From: Symsagittifera roscoffensis
Lineage: Eukaryota; Xenacoelomorpha; Acoela; Convolutidae
NCBI RefSeq assembly: GCF_963678635.1
Contig: NC_087064.1
Span: 56,118,338 to 56,182,337, forward strand
Length of the DNA stretch: 64,000 nt
Direction: 5' to 3'
Shown piece after piece: positions 10,358 to 23,237 of the stretch. Every line of letters starts with the position of its first letter. The stretch's first letter is position 1. Under the pieces are notes generated by a model, which had not been told where the DNA came from, made no database searches, and saw only the letters and a program-made list of their open reading frames with translations. A program made the position numbers and the translations under genes.

Positions 10358-11443
10358 ATGAGCCACACTCAAAGTGACGAAAGTCCAGATGATGAAGCAG
10401 TTTTTCCCTTTCTTAAAGATTCACTCGATGATAGAGGACAAACACGATTTTGTAAGAACTTACTCGTAAATTTGTTTGAACCAGGAATCAGTCCATGCAA
10501 AGCAGAATTCCCAGATGTAATCAAAAACCAAATGATTGAACATTATTTGAAAGACATATGTAATCTAACACAACAATACGGAATCTACACCATAGAATTT
10601 AGCACACCAAATAGAGCCCATCGTAAATATGTAATTCAAACAGACGATATTGAATTAGAATTTTCAAAAGTATTCATAGAATATATCAAAAGCATACAAT
10701 ATCATAATTCACAAAGAGCAAACTCTATATTCACTAACGAAGTTTTTGCAGAAATATATAGTTATATATCTATATTAGAAAAAACAGAAGTTCAAAGTAT
10801 ATCACCAACCGAAACATCCAAACATACAGAAGTGCGAAATAAAATCACAGTATCAACCTTTTTACATACAATTCGCGAAAATTTTACTAGAGAAGATGTT
10901 TCACAAAACACTAAACATGATTTACAAAAGATTTTAGCATGGTTTATAATAGATTATTTCACCCACAATTTAGATTTAATTTCACAAGCAAGAAAAAATT
11001 TCAGACCTCAAAATACCAATGACGACACTGTCCTTTCAGAACAATCAGATTACGTTTGGGACCCTGACTGGTCTCATCCAGCATTTCTGAATATTTCACA
11101 AGATATCTCGAGTCAAGCAATAAGTACAATATCTTTCCACAGCGATTATGTAAGAGTAATACCATTAACGATTGACGCAACACCATTAAATTATAAAACA
11201 TTTTTACCTGATACACGAAACAACAGCTTAAATTCAACAGTCATACATAATGAAAATCTCAATGGAACCAAAAATCTTACACAGCAAGAGATTCAAACAC
11301 CATCACACTTCATAAATGAAGAAATCGTCCAAACAACAGCAACAACTGCACAAAAAAAATATTTCACCAATACACCCCAATCTGACAACACCAAGAAATA
11401 CAAATACATCACTAACACAAAAAACCTTACAATCAAGCGGTAA
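10358..11443 (+). CDS. Probable N-terminal (matrix-like) part of gag
   Basis: An open frame that can begin at ATG 10322, but the ATG at 10358, just after the previous stop, is the likelier start. It starts with an acidic segment (SHTQSDESPDDE), followed by about 230 residues of mixed, apparently folded sequence and a Thr/Gln/Asn-rich tail. No catalytic motif is visible. Its place directly before the capsid-like region and nucleocapsid knuckle suggests the N-terminal part of a large gag. Alternatively it is a separate protein. The frame changes after 11443, and low-complexity Gln/Asn/Pro sequence follows. Confidence 0.5.
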   Translation: MSHTQSDESPDDEAVFPFLKDSLDDRGQTRFCKNLLVNLFEPGISPCKAEFPDVIKNQMIEHYLKDICNLTQQYGIYTIEFSTPNRAHRKYVIQTDDIELEFSKVFIEYIKSIQYHNSQRANSIFTNEVFAEIYSYISILEKTEVQSISPTETSKHTEVRNKITVSTFLHTIRENFTREDVSQNTKHDLQKILAWFIIDYFTHNLDLISQARKNFRPQNTNDDTVLSEQSDYVWDPDWSHPAFLNISQDISSQAISTISFHSDYVRVIPLTIDATPLNYKTFLPDTRNNSLNSTVIHNENLNGTKNLTQQEIQTPSHFINEEIVQTTATTAQKKYFTNTPQSDNTKKYKYITNTKNLTIKR

Positions 11444-12560
11444 ACCTTCGGTTGCTCCAAAATATTCAAATATGGACTATCAAACGTATAGACCAATGAC
11501 AAAACCGACCGTCAAAAACACGAAAAACGTTCACAAGAAACACTTTTGCAGAACACAACTATAATTATGCACACCAACCAAAAACAAATCAACCTCCCCG
11601 AAAAACTACACAAAATTTAAATTACGTATGTTCCCATTATTGGAATCTTCCAAAAACATCAACCAATTCAGTAAATTTTCCAGATAATCCACAACCTACA
11701 CAGGATTATAGTTAAAATTACCCATTTTTTCAACAGAATAAAAATAAACAACATACACCACATAACACAAATTATTTATCATCTGATGATGATGATTATC
11801 ATAAACCTGATATTTTTGCACCATATACTAAAGAATATCGCACACAGAGACCGCGACAATCTCAACCATCTCAAAATATAAAAATTTACCCATGAAATCC
11901 AACAGATATACAAAATCCACAACAAATGCATATACAGAACCCATTTAACGCACAATCTTTTCAACCAATTCAACCACAAAACCCAATGTTAATGCATTCT
12001 TATCAACCAACTCAAATGCAAAATGAAATACCGCTTCCTTATTACCTTCAGCAACATGAAATCACAAAAAATCAACTTTCAAATTTTTCACAAATGCCAA
12101 ATGCCGCAGATGACTCCATACCTCATGGGTGGATCATCAATAACATCGAATAAACTATTAATGGTATTCACAGGAACAGACCCTGAATATTCTGTAGAAG
12201 ATTATTTAAATGCAGTAACAGCAAATTTAATTTTAAATATAGGACCCGAACCAATTAATACGCCACTACAACAAAATTGAATACATAGACGCACAGCGCT
12301 AATACAAACAACCCTAGATGGCGCAGCTCAAAAATGGTTTTCAGTATTACCCATAGAAATAAAATCAGACTGCAAAAGATTCACACAAGAATTTTCAAAA
12401 ATGTTTGATTCTGAAAGAAACAAACAACATCAAAGAGTTTTATGCAATGAATTCCGCAGACTACCAAATGAAACAATTAATCAATTAATTAGCAGTACGA
12501 ATCGAAACACTAGTTCGAAAAGCATATTCACTTAATACACATGATTACAAAAACACAAAA
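11444..12560 (+). pseudogene. gag linker and capsid-like region, broken
   Basis: The 5' part (to about 12130) codes Gln/Asn/Pro/His-rich linker in shifting frames (for example 11926-12153). From about 12130 a capsid-like stretch can be read (DPEYSVEDYLNAVTAN, then DGAAQKWF and FTQEFSKMFDSERNKQ), the usual order in Ty3/gypsy gag. It is interrupted by TGA at 12278-12280 and by a frameshift near 12490. No single frame is intact. Confidence 0.6.
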
Positions 12561-13997
12561 ATGACAGAAATTTTAATGATGACTTTAACACCTCAATTAA
12601 GGAAAATAGCTATAAAAAAGAGAGTATCTCATCCTTCCTCAATTCTAGAACCGGATTTAGATTTTCAAAAATTAGTAGATAAACTAGAACAAGCAGAAAT
12701 CACAGAGAAACTCGAAGAAACAGAAAATCTAAAACTACAATATGTTAATCGAATTGAAACAAATACTACACATATAAATAACATACAAGAATCAGACACA
12801 GACCTGATTGAAAAAATCACTGAAAAACTAAATATCTACGAAAAACATCCAAACTTTAAAGGCAAACCATCCTTCAAAAAATCGTGTAATTTTTGCCGAC
12901 GATACGGACACAGCATTTCCGAATGTAGACAAAAACAACAAGACAATCAGAATATACTTCAAAAGTACAAAGAACCAAATAAATCATTCGATCAAAACAT
13001 AAAAAAAGACCAAAATCTACGAAACAAAAATATATATAGTAATAACGGTTCAGGAAAACCACTTCCGAGCAACTCAAATTACACAAGGAATCAATCACCA
13101 TATAACTCAAGTTAAAGAGGTAAATCACCCGAACGAGGAAATAGACGAAATTTCTCACAAAATAGATATAACCGATCGAATAGCCAAAATAACTATTCGA
13201 GATCAAATTCCAATGCAACACAATTTGTTTCTAGATCCAGTTCCCAATCAAACCCAAGAAATAAACACTATTCCAATAATCAATCACGAAACTCATCATA
13301 CAACAGAAATAGAAACTATTCACATAATCGAATTAGAAGTTATTCGAACAATCGAAATCAGAATTACCCGAACAATCGATCAAGAAATAACTCGCATGAT
13401 AGATCAAACTATCACAGTTCAAATGACAATTACCAAAACAGATCACGGAACAATTCACAAAAACGAAATTCAAGTTATAATAATCAATATAGAAATTATT
13501 CCCAGTCACCACATAGGAATAATAACCATTATAATATTTCTAAACATCGATACAGAAGTAGTACACCAAAACATCAAAGACATATTAATCAAGTACAGTC
13601 AAATGAAGAAACAACATCAGACCCCCCAGGTATTGACGACACAGGAAGTAACGAACTACAACTAAATCAAATAAACTGTGGATAATCAGATACAGAAAGT
13701 GATACAGAAAATACCATCTCCTTAAATATGATAACAGTCGAAAACGACTATGAACCTATCATATATGAACAACCTTTCACTTCACATATATATGAAAATC
13801 AATTGGAACTCCTCCACAATTACTATATTGGACCCATTGATAATACACAAACTACACAAGAAGTAAACGAAATTAACACAGTAATTAAACCCGAGAAAAA
13901 AAAAGATGAAACACAATGCTCAAACACAAAACATATTTATCAAAATATACAAAAAGAACAACCTACAGAAAAATGTGGACAATTCCATTTCTCTTAG
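12561..13997 (+). pseudogene. gag C-terminus: CCHC knuckle plus Arg/Asn/Ser/Tyr-rich tail
   Basis: In one frame, 12561 to 13997 is open apart from TAA at 13113-13115 and TAA at 13681-13683. Around 12888-12930 it has a zinc knuckle, CNFCRRYGHSISEC, which fits C-X2-C-X4-H-X4-C. After the first stop, about 170 codons are dominated by Arg, Asn, Ser, Tyr and Gln in short irregular repeats (NRNRNYSHNR, SYSNNRNQ). This is a disordered, RNA-binding-like domain of unusual length for gag. The last third (from 13728) is acidic and Tyr-rich. A different frame over 13213-13665 is open only as a by-product of this composition. Confidence 0.65.
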
Positions 13998-14539
13998 AGA
14001 GCCCAAGAAGCAAAGAATTTCAACCACCAGATCTTGAAATTGATTTTTTAATTGACTCAGGAGCAGAATCAAATATAATGAATATTCCCACGTGGAATGA
14101 AATCAAAACATTGCATCCAAATTTAACACCTCTTGAAACCTCTCAAAAATTAGCAACAGCACAAGGATCAACATTAGTAAATTATGGAAAATTCCAATTA
14201 TTCCTTCTTCCCACAAGAACATTGGAACAAAACAAAAGTTTGAACAAACCATTTAAACAAATATTTCATATTACTGATATTAAACACAATATCATTGGCA
14301 TACCATTCATATCTAAATATATACCAACAATCAACATCCTAACTAGTAAGATCCATATCAAAGATAAAAACACACAAAAACAAAAAAACACAGCCCTAAC
14401 ATTCTTCCAAAGACTAAACAAACAACCAACATTTTTTTCAAAATTTTATCCCATTTACAATCAACAACGGAAACACCTGAAACCACTATCAGGAAATATA
14501 TATAATTTTTTGATAAAACAAGTTCACCAGTATGACTAA
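13916..14539 (+). pseudogene. Retroelement aspartic protease, copy 1
   Basis: A 207-codon frame with the catalytic signature LIDSGAESNIMNI at 14048-14086, a hydrophobic second half (DIKHNIIGIPFI) typical of retropepsins, and a Lys/Thr-rich end. It overlaps the 3' end of the gag tail frame by about 80 bp in a different frame, as expected for a gag-to-pol frameshift, although the decay makes that uncertain. Between 14540 and 14947 the connection to RT is broken by stops. It processes gag-pol polyprotein in this family. Confidence 0.8.
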
Positions 14540-14947
14540 AGTCAAAATAAACTACAATTTTTCATGTCAGACTTTGAATTTAAACCTATCCACAAATTTT
14601 TCAAAATTACTATCTCATCCATAGAATACTCGAAAAATACGAATTCCGACATCATTTCATTACACGTGTATAACAATACACCATAAAAAGTAACATTACC
14701 ATTAGGACTTTTAGGATATTGTGAAACAAATGCTACAATTTCACCTATAAATGAAGTAGCCTACCGCGTTAATAATATACTCCAATTATTAGATAATTGC
14801 AGATCAACAGTTCTTGACGAAGAATTATCCATAAATATTATAAAAAATAATGAAAAAAGAAACACAGATTACCTCACAAAAACACCATATTTTAAACCAA
14901 CATTCAATATAACAAATTACACAAAAGAGCAACAAAAATTTTTAACA

Positions 14948-16431
14948 ATGTTTTATTTTGAACACTCACAAATTACACAAATTGAATTTGATAAATCAGC
15001 AAAACAACTGTTAAAATATTCAACAGTTTACGCAACATCAAAATTTGACGTTGGAAAAATTATTTCATCACTACACCTTCCGTTAAAACCTGACGCAGTT
15101 TTCAAAAAACAAAGAGCAAGTAAACTACCGATTCACTTACATGACAAAGTAAACAGAAAACTTGACATTTTAGAACAATACGAAATTATCTCACCAGTAA
15201 ATAAGGAAGAAAAACCAAAAGGTAACACTTTTATCAACCCTGTTATCATTCTAGCAAAAGGTGAATCACTAAAAATAGTTTTAGACGCTAGATACCTCAA
15301 TTCACTAATTGACGAAACAAAATGCAATTGGCCTATTGAACCCATACAAATTATCTTAACAAAGATAAATGGTAAATATTTCACAACCACAGATATGATA
15401 AGTGCTTATAATCAAATGCCACTATATGAATAATCACGACGTTTAACACAATTTGTTATTGGAAATCAACAATATGAATTTGATCGCTTTTTCTATGGAA
15501 TATCCATATGACCAGCAGCTTTTTCAGCTCTTATGAGTAAAATTTTTAGACCACTAATACTCAAGAAAAATGCAATCACATACTTAGATGATGTTTTAAT
15601 GCAATCACAAACTAAAGAAGAAAAGTTTACAGTTTTAGAACAGTATCATAAAATTTGAATGCAGCCCCCGATAAATCACACTTCTTTCTAACACGCGTTA
15701 AATTTTTAGGACACAATATAGAACGAGAAACTATCACTCCTTTAAAATCACGCATTGATGCCATTCAAAAACTTCAGCCACCTACAAATAAAAAGAAAAT
15801 CCAAGAATTCCTTGGAATGTTAAATTTCTTAGGTAAATATGTTTACAAAATGCAATTATACTTAAGACCCTTCTATAACATCCTCAGACAACAAAATAAT
15901 TTTGAATGGACCTTTGAACATCAAACACGATTTGACAAAATTAAAAAACTTTTAACAGAACAAATTTCAAACACAATTCCAGATCCAAATCAACCATTCT
16001 ATGCAATGTGCGATGCTTCAAATTTTAGCATCGGCGCAGCATTGCTACAATCACATAATGGAACAAATAAAACAAATCTTATATCAGCAAATTCACGATT
16101 ATTCACACAAGCAGAGCTACGACGGTCAACTCTAATGAGAGAATGTACAGCTATATTTTATACACTTACCGAATATGAAATTCTGATACTTGGATCAAAA
16201 CATCCAACAGTTCTATTCACAGATCACAAACCAATTATATTTCTCTTTAAACAAAAATCAAATCCAAATCATAGAATTTTTAGATTTCAACTAATTCTAA
16301 TGAAATTTCCAAACCTACATATAGTTTGGACAGCAGGAAAAAATCTTGCGTTACCAGATCCATTAAGTCGAAATACGCCACCTGAATTACTGACATTGAT
16401 CAATCAACTGACATTGATCAATCAAAGATAA
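14948..16431 (+). pseudogene. Reverse transcriptase and RNase H, copy 1
   Basis: RT fingers and palm begin in frame at 14948 (NPVIILAKGESLKIVLDARYLN) and stop at TAA 15431-15433. The palm resumes with the catalytic YLDD at 15581-15592, after a TGA near 15508. Another TGA at 15656-15658 precedes the 258-codon connection/RNase H frame (15655-16431). That frame has IQEFLGMLNFLGKY, the RNase H signature FYAMCDASNFSIGAALLQ and FTDHKPI. The order and motifs are those of Ty3/gypsy pol. The stops are the same in both tandem copies, so they predate the duplication. Confidence 0.88.
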
Positions 16432-17865
16432 ATAATCTACAACATTTTCCACTCTACTTAGAATGCCAAAATAATCACTATGAAGTTGAGTTACTAGGCA
16501 CATCAACTTTTAAACCAATTCCATACTCACAATGGATAAAAAAGAATACTCAACAAAAAAGAAAAAAACAACACTCGCATAAAAAAGACCTTTTTCCACT
16601 AATTGAAAAAGAAAATTTAACCGATAAAATAAATTTATCAGGACCACAAACAAACAATTCAAAATACACAATAAATCAAGTTTTTGACCTCCATGACCCA
16701 CTTGACACAATTCCCCCATCCAAAACTAGAAATTGACAATATTTTTCTCCCCCCAACAGATAAGATTACACTTGAACTTTTAACACAATATCAAAATCTC
16801 GACCCAGTAATATAACAACTAAAATCATGGTACAAATACATAACTAAGCCCGTTAAAGCAGATACCATAATTTTAGGGAATAAAACACTCCTCCGAGTTT
16901 TCCGAAAATTTAATAACACAACAATTAATGAAAAGACAGATCTTTTAGATTATCAATTAAATGATTCTAAAGTTCCCTGTCTTCCTTTAAGTATGATATT
17001 AATAGCTTTTAACATCTCACATACACAAAATACTAAAGGACACTCCGGATCAGAAAAAAACATACTCGAACTTTACACAAAATTTTTATTTCCCAAATGC
17101 ACCAATTTGGATAAAAGTATTATGCAATGATTGTATAATATGTCAATTGAACAAACCTTATCCAAATCAAAAACAAATAGCACAAAAACAAGATTTAAAG
17201 GACAAAGTTTGTATTTTAACCATCGCATTTCATTCGATACAAAAGGACCAATTTCACTATCCTCTGAAGGAAACTCCTACATTATGGTCATTGTTGACGC
17301 ATTCACACATTATGTAGCACTCAACCCAGTACCACATTGTAATGCTTACTATGCTTACACAACACTTTACGAACATTGGATAACTAAATTCGGATTACCC
17401 GAAATCTTAGTTACAGACAACGGTACAGAAATCATAAAAAATGAAATCATCACACTATGCCACTTATATAACATCAAACATGAACCACGTACATCTCATG
17501 CACCTTGGACAAACGGTTTAGTCGAAGGTATGAACCGTTCATTACAAGAATAGCTCCGATGTATCATAAATGGAAATGATACAAAATACACAGAATGGTC
17601 AGCAGATGTAAAAATATTTCCCTTAGAATACAATTCACAAATCACGACAACTTTAGGAATGTCACCATACGAAATGTTTTTTAATCAAAAGCCACGTAAA
17701 CCAATTATGTTTACAGCAAATGCCCATAAAAATGCACAAGGTTATTGCCAACCAAATAAAGACTCAATTTGCTATAACCTACCTTTACACATACATGATC
17801 AAGATCATTTTCATCACACACATATTCTTAAATTAGCCTCCGGCACACACACCGAATGGATTTAA
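16432..17865 (+). pseudogene. Integrase, copy 1 (lacks C-terminal module)
   Basis: After a tether region with stops (16432-17000), an HHCC-type zinc-binding segment is split over frames: GHSGSEKN near 17040 and CNDCIICQ near 17127. The catalytic core frame (17131-17553) holds D (ISFDTKGP), D (LVTDNGTE) and E (NGLVEGMNRSL), then a TAG at 17551-17553. It continues in the same frame at 17659-17865 (MSPYEMFFNQKP). The duplication junction at 17906 cuts it off before the GPY/F module, which exists only after copy 2. Confidence 0.85.
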
Positions 17866-17910
17866 AATAGAGATAAAAAACACAATGATATTTACCAAAA
17901 AGTAACAAAG

Positions 17911-18398
17911 AAATTCAACCACCAGATCTTGAAATTGATTTTTTAATTGACTCAGGAGCAGAATCAAATATAATGAATATTCCCACGTGGAATGAAATCA
18001 AAACATTGCATCCAAATTTAACACCTCTTGAAACCTCTCAAAAATTAGCAACAGCACAAGGATCAACATTAGTAAATTATGGAAAATTCCAATTATTCCT
18101 TCTTCCCACAAGAACATTGGAACAAAACAAAAGTTTGAACAAACCATTTAAACAAATATTTCATATTACTGATATTAAACACAATATCATTGGCATACCA
18201 TTCATATCTAAATATATACCAACAATCAACATCCTAACTAGTAAGATCCATATCAAAGATAAATACACAAAAACAAAAAAACACAGCCCTAACATTCTTC
18301 CAAAGACTAAACAAACAACCAACATTTTTTTCAAAATTTTATCCCATTTACAATCAACAACGGAAACACCTGAAACCACTATCAGGAAATATATATAA
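17911..18398 (+). pseudogene. Aspartic protease, copy 2
   Basis: Same as the copy at 13916-14539 but begins inside the duplication. The DSGA catalytic motif is present (about 17949) and the first ATG is at 17973. A 2-bp difference near 18263 shifts the end of the frame, so the last 45 residues differ from copy 1. It has no gag frame upstream, so it could only be read through the first copy. Confidence 0.8.
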
Positions 18399-18840
18399 TT
18401 TTTTGATAAAACAAGTTCACCAGTATGACTAAAGTCAAAATAAACTACAATTTTTCATGTCAGACTTTGAATTTAAACCTATCCACAAATTTTTCAAAAT
18501 TACTATCTCATCCATAGAATACTCGAAAAATACGAATTCCGACATCATTTCATTACACGTGTATAACAATACACCATAAAAAGTAACATTACCATTAGGA
18601 CTTTTAGGATATTGTGAAACAAATGCTACAATTTCACCTATAAATGAAGTAGCCTACCGCGTTAATAATATACTCCAATTATTAGATAATTGCAGATCAA
18701 CAGTTCTTGACGAAGAATTATCCATAAATATTATAAAAAATAATGAAAAAAGAAACACAGATTACCTCACAAAAACACCATATTTTAAACCAACATTCAA
18801 TATAACAAATTACACAAAAGAGCAACAAAAATTTTTAACA

Positions 18841-20324
18841 ATGTTTTATTTTGAACACTCACAAATTACACAAATTGAATTTGATAAATCAGCAAAACAA
18901 CTGTTAAAATATTCAACAGTTTACGCAACATCAAAATTTGACGTTGGAAAAATTATTTCATCACTACACCTTCCGTTAAAACCTGACGCAGTTTTCAAAA
19001 AACAAAGAGCAAGTAAACTACCGATTCACTTACATGACAAAGTAAACAGAAAACTTGACATTTTAGAACAATACGAAATTATCTCACCAGTAAATAAGGA
19101 AGAAAAACCAAAAGGTAACACTTTTATCAACCCTGTTATCATTCTAGCAAAAGGTGAATCACTAAAAATAGTTTTAGACGCTAGATACCTCAATTCACTA
19201 ATTGACGAAACAAAATGCAATTGGCCTATTGAACCCATACAAATTATCTTAACAAAGATAAATGGTAAATATTTCACAACCACAGATATGATAAGTGCTT
19301 ATAATCAAATGCCACTATATGAATAATCACGACGTTTAACACAATTTGTTATTGGAAATCAACAATATGAATTTGATCGCTTTTTCTATGGAATATCCAT
19401 ATGACCAGCAGCTTTTTCAGCTCTTATGAGTAAAATTTTTAGACCACTAATACTCAAGAAAAATGCAATCACATACTTAGATGATGTTTTAATGCAATCA
19501 CAAACTAAAGAAGAAAAGTTTACAGTTTTAGAACAGTATCATAAAATTTGAATGCAGCCCCCGATAAATCACACTTCTTTCTAACACGCGTTAAATTTTT
19601 AGGACACAATATAGAACGAGAAACTATCACTCCTTTAAAATCACGCATTGATGCCATTCAAAAACTTCAGCCACCTACAAATAAAAAGAAAATCCAAGAA
19701 TTCCTTGGAATGTTAAATTTCTTAGGTAAATATGTTTACAAAATGCAATTATACTTAAGACCCTTCTATAACATCCTCAGACAACAAAATAATTTTGAAT
19801 GGACCTTTGAACATCAAACACGATTTGACAAAATTAAAAAACTTTTAACAGAACAAATTTCAAACACAATTCCAGATCCAAATCAACCATTCTATGCAAT
19901 GTGCGATGCTTCAAATTTTAGCATCGGCGCAGCATTGCTACAATCACATAATGGAACAAATAAAACAAATCTTATATCAGCAAATTCACGATTATTCACA
20001 CAAGCAGAGCTACGACGGTCAACTCTAATGAGAGAATGTACAGCTATATTTTATACACTTACCGAATATGAAATTCTGATACTTGGATCAAAACATCCAA
20101 CAGTTCTATTCACAGATCACAAACCAATTATATTTCTCTTTAAACAAAAATCAAATCCAAATCATAGAATTTTTAGATTTCAACTAATTCTAATGAAATT
20201 TCCAAACCTACATATAGTTTGGACAGCAGGAAAAAATCTTGCGTTACCAGATCCATTAAGTCGAAATACGCCACCTGAATTACTGACATTGATCAATCAA
20301 CTGACATTGATCAATCAAAGATAA
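18841..20324 (+). pseudogene. Reverse transcriptase and RNase H, copy 2
   Basis: Equivalent of 14948-16431 shifted by 3893 bp, with the same in-frame stops (19326, about 19401 and 19551) and the YLDD motif at 19474-19485. Translation of the open parts is identical to copy 1. Confidence 0.88.
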
Positions 20325-22145
20325 ATAATCTACAACATTTTCCACTCTACTTAGAATGCCAAAATAATCACTATGAAGTTGAGTTACTAGGCACATCAAC
20401 TTTTAAACCAATTCCATACTCACAATGGATAAAAAAGAATACTCAACAAAAAAGAAAAAAACAACACTCGCATAAAAAAGACCTTTTTCCACTAATTGAA
20501 AAAGAAAATTTAACCGATAAAATAAATTTATCAGGACCACAAACAAACAATTCAAAATACACAATAAATCAAGTTTTTGACCTCCATGACCCACTTGACA
20601 CAATTCCCCCATCCAAAACTAGAAATTGACAATATTTTTCTCCCCCCAACAGATAAGATTACACTTGAACTTTTAACACAATATCAAAATCTCGACCCAG
20701 TAATATAACAACTAAAATCATGGTACAAATACATAACTAAGCCCGTTAAAGCAGATACCATAATTTTAGGGAATAAAACACTCCTCCGAGTTTTCCGAAA
20801 ATTTAATAACACAACAATTAATGAAAAGACAGATCTTTTAGATTATCAATTAAATGATTCTAAAGTTCCCTGTCTTCCTTTAAGTATGATATTAATAGCT
20901 TTTAACATCTCACATACACAAAATACTAAAGGACACTCCGGATCAGAAAAAAACATACTCGAACTTTACACAAAATTTTTATTTCCCAAATGCACCAATT
21001 TGGATAAAAGTATTATGCAATGATTGTATAATATGTCAATTGAACAAACCTTATCCAAATCAAAAACAAATAGCACAAAAACAAGATTTAAAGGACAAAG
21101 TTTGTATTTTAACCATCGCATTTCATTCGATACAAAAGGACCAATTTCACTATCCTCTGAAGGAAACTCCTACATTATGGTCATTGTTGACGCATTCACA
21201 CATTATGTAGCACTCAACCCAGTACCACATTGTAATGCTTACTATGCTTACACAACACTTTACGAACATTGGATAACTAAATTCGGATTACCCGAAATCT
21301 TAGTTACAGACAACGGTACAGAAATCATAAAAAATGAAATCATCACACTATGCCACTTATATAACATCAAACATGAACCACGTACATCTCATGCACCTTG
21401 GACAAACGGTTTAGTCGAAGGTATGAACCGTTCATTACAAGAATAGCTCCGATGTATCATAAATGGAAATGATACAAAATACACAGAATGGTCAGCAGAT
21501 GTAAAAATATTTCCCTTAGAATACAATTCACAAATCACGACAACTTTAGGAATGTCACCATACGAAATGTTTTTTAATCAAAAGCCACGTAAACCAATTA
21601 TGTTTACAGCAAATGCCCATAAAAATGCACAAGGTTATTGCCAACCAAATAAAGACTCAATTTGCTATAACCTACCTTTACACATACATGATCAAGATCA
21701 TTTTCATCACACACATATTCTTAAATTAGCCTCCGGCACACACACCGAATGGATTTAAAATAGAGATAAAAAACACAATGATATTTACCAAAAAGTAACA
21801 AAGAAATTGTTACAAAGGCAAAACATTAACGATCAAATTAATTCACGCTTTACACCAGCCACAGATTTAAAAATTGGAACATTCGTCTTAATACCTAACT
21901 TTAAAACGCAAAAAGGAATCTATAAGAAATTACAACCCCTTCGAAAAGGACCATACCAAATAATTGCCAAACCCACTGACGTAACGTATAAACTTACAGA
22001 TCCAACTAAAAAAGAAATTGTTCAACAACGTAACAATCTATTGCCCTACTACCCAAAAGAATACGCACTACGCGAAATAACTCAATTATATTCTTTCACA
22101 GGTTTAAAAGTTAGTCAAAATTATCCACATACAGAAAAAAAATAG
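20325..22145 (+). pseudogene. Integrase, copy 2, with C-terminal GPY/F module
   Basis: It repeats the copy-1 zinc region and catalytic core (core frame 21024-21446, then 21552-21758, with the same TAG), then continues beyond the duplication into a 112-codon frame at 21807-22145. That frame carries the SH3-like chromatin/DNA-contacting module, with FVLIP, LRKGPYQIIAKP and RNNLLPYYPKEY. This is the genuine 3' end of pol. Confidence 0.87.
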
Positions 22146-22949
22146 ATGAACAACACAACGTTCATCATGAAAATCAAAATCAAACACAAATCAAAGCTGA
22201 AAAACAATCATAAAACACCAGACCCAAAAATATCTCAAAAAGAAAGAAAGAACAAAAAATGATAGAAAAAATTTTACCACAAGAACAAGCAGAAGAATCA
22301 GAACAAGGATAATCATCACGACTTAGAAATCAACCACGTAAAAACTACAAAACATTCATCCCACAATCTAAAATATTAATGAAAGTTGAATTTCAAAAAC
22401 AACTTTGATTTCAAAATAAATAATTTTTGCACCTCTGGATCATTTTGAACTTTCATTTTTCAAGATAACATGCTGACAAACACACAACAATTCTAGTTCA
22501 GATTCAGCCAATAGGATTCATATAAATCCGTCACCTTCTATATCTCTAACACCAACGTATTAGCCGAAAGATACTAAACTCCAGGCATATCTATAACTAA
22601 AACTTTACAACCTCCAGGCCAAAAATAAGCAACTCGCTAAAACTTGACAACTAAAATAAATACCACCATAATATTACAACCCTCCCCTATCTAATAACGC
22701 AAAGATCAACAATATTTTTCCAACTCAGACCTCAAAAACCCTCCAACCAAAAATAGCAAATTAGCCTAAAGTAAAAAAGGAACATAATCAATTGGCCTAA
22801 AGTACAAATATTTCAAAAACACCCCAGATCACCCGACAAATAAAAATGAAGCAAAAGAAGACCTCCCGAACAGCATAAAATTAGCCCCCAACAATTTCTC
22901 AGAAAACACAACCCACTTGTCAAAAAATTCATAAATAACTCGACCACAC
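22146..22949 (+). other. Spacer between pol and the env region
   Basis: About 800 bp with no convincing frame. The first 200 bp code Lys/Gln/Glu-rich fragments that could be the decayed end of pol. The rest is AT-rich and may have held a splice acceptor for an env message. I see no strong consensus I would commit to. Confidence 0.4.
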
Positions 22950-23150
22950 TTGAATCTCGCCTCAAACAACAAAAAATATTCGACAAAGAAATCATTTCTT
23001 AAATGCTCTTCTCTCGATCAGTATCTTAAAAAAACAATCTTAAGTCTTTTAATAAAGTTTTTCATACTATTCAAACTTTTGTTCATATTTCTATTTGATA
23101 CTTTTGACGCTTTTATAATCATTTTAATAATTTTTTGCAACATTTTTTAA
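22950..23150 (+). CDS. Short hydrophobic frame upstream of env
   Basis: 66 codons with a polar N-terminus and a very hydrophobic C-terminal two-thirds (LSLLIKFFILFKLLFIFLF, then AFIIILIIFCNIF). It could be a signal/anchor segment of the downstream glycoprotein separated from it by decay, a small membrane protein, or chance. AT-rich DNA readily yields Phe/Ile/Leu-rich frames, so confidence is low. Confidence 0.25.
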   Translation: MNLASNNKKYSTKKSFLKCSSLDQYLKKTILSLLIKFFILFKLLFIFLFDTFDAFIIILIIFCNIF

Positions 23151-23237
23151 AATTTCTATTCCCTTTTTGAAATATATCTCGAACTTTCCCAAATCATTGA
23201 TCATATTCACAGGTACGATAGTGCACAATCTATTTAA

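Larger units (their letters stand above)
14018..17905 (+). repeat. pol tandem duplication, unit 1
   Basis: This unit is followed head-to-tail by a nearly identical unit. The offset is 3895 bp at the start and 3893 bp after a 2-bp difference near 14368/18263. The duplicated block runs from the protease to just before the integrase C-terminal module. The CAAAGAA(A)TT sequence at 14011, at the junction (17906) and at the right end (21799) marks microhomology at the breakpoints. Confidence 0.92.
17906..21798 (+). repeat. pol tandem duplication, unit 2
   Basis: Second head-to-tail copy of 14018-17905. Every long coding stretch I compared (161, 258, 140 and 68 codons) translates identically. The only differences I could see are a couple of bases near the junction and a 2-bp indel with one substitution near 18263. 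Confidence 0.92.

Noticed and set aside
13213-13665. 150-residue Ile/Thr-rich frame in the retroelement
   Set aside because: It is a shifted reading of the Arg/Asn/Ser/Tyr-rich gag tail, which is the biased frame continuous with the zinc knuckle.
14948-17553. Reassigned stop codons in pol (TAA, TGA and TAG all at conserved positions)
   Set aside because: All three stop types occur, with frameshifts as well, and the host exons use a normal code. Ordinary decay explains them.
14018-21798. Two independent retroelement insertions
   Set aside because: The second pol copy has no LTR, leader or gag of its own, and the junction shows microhomology, so it is an internal tandem duplication.
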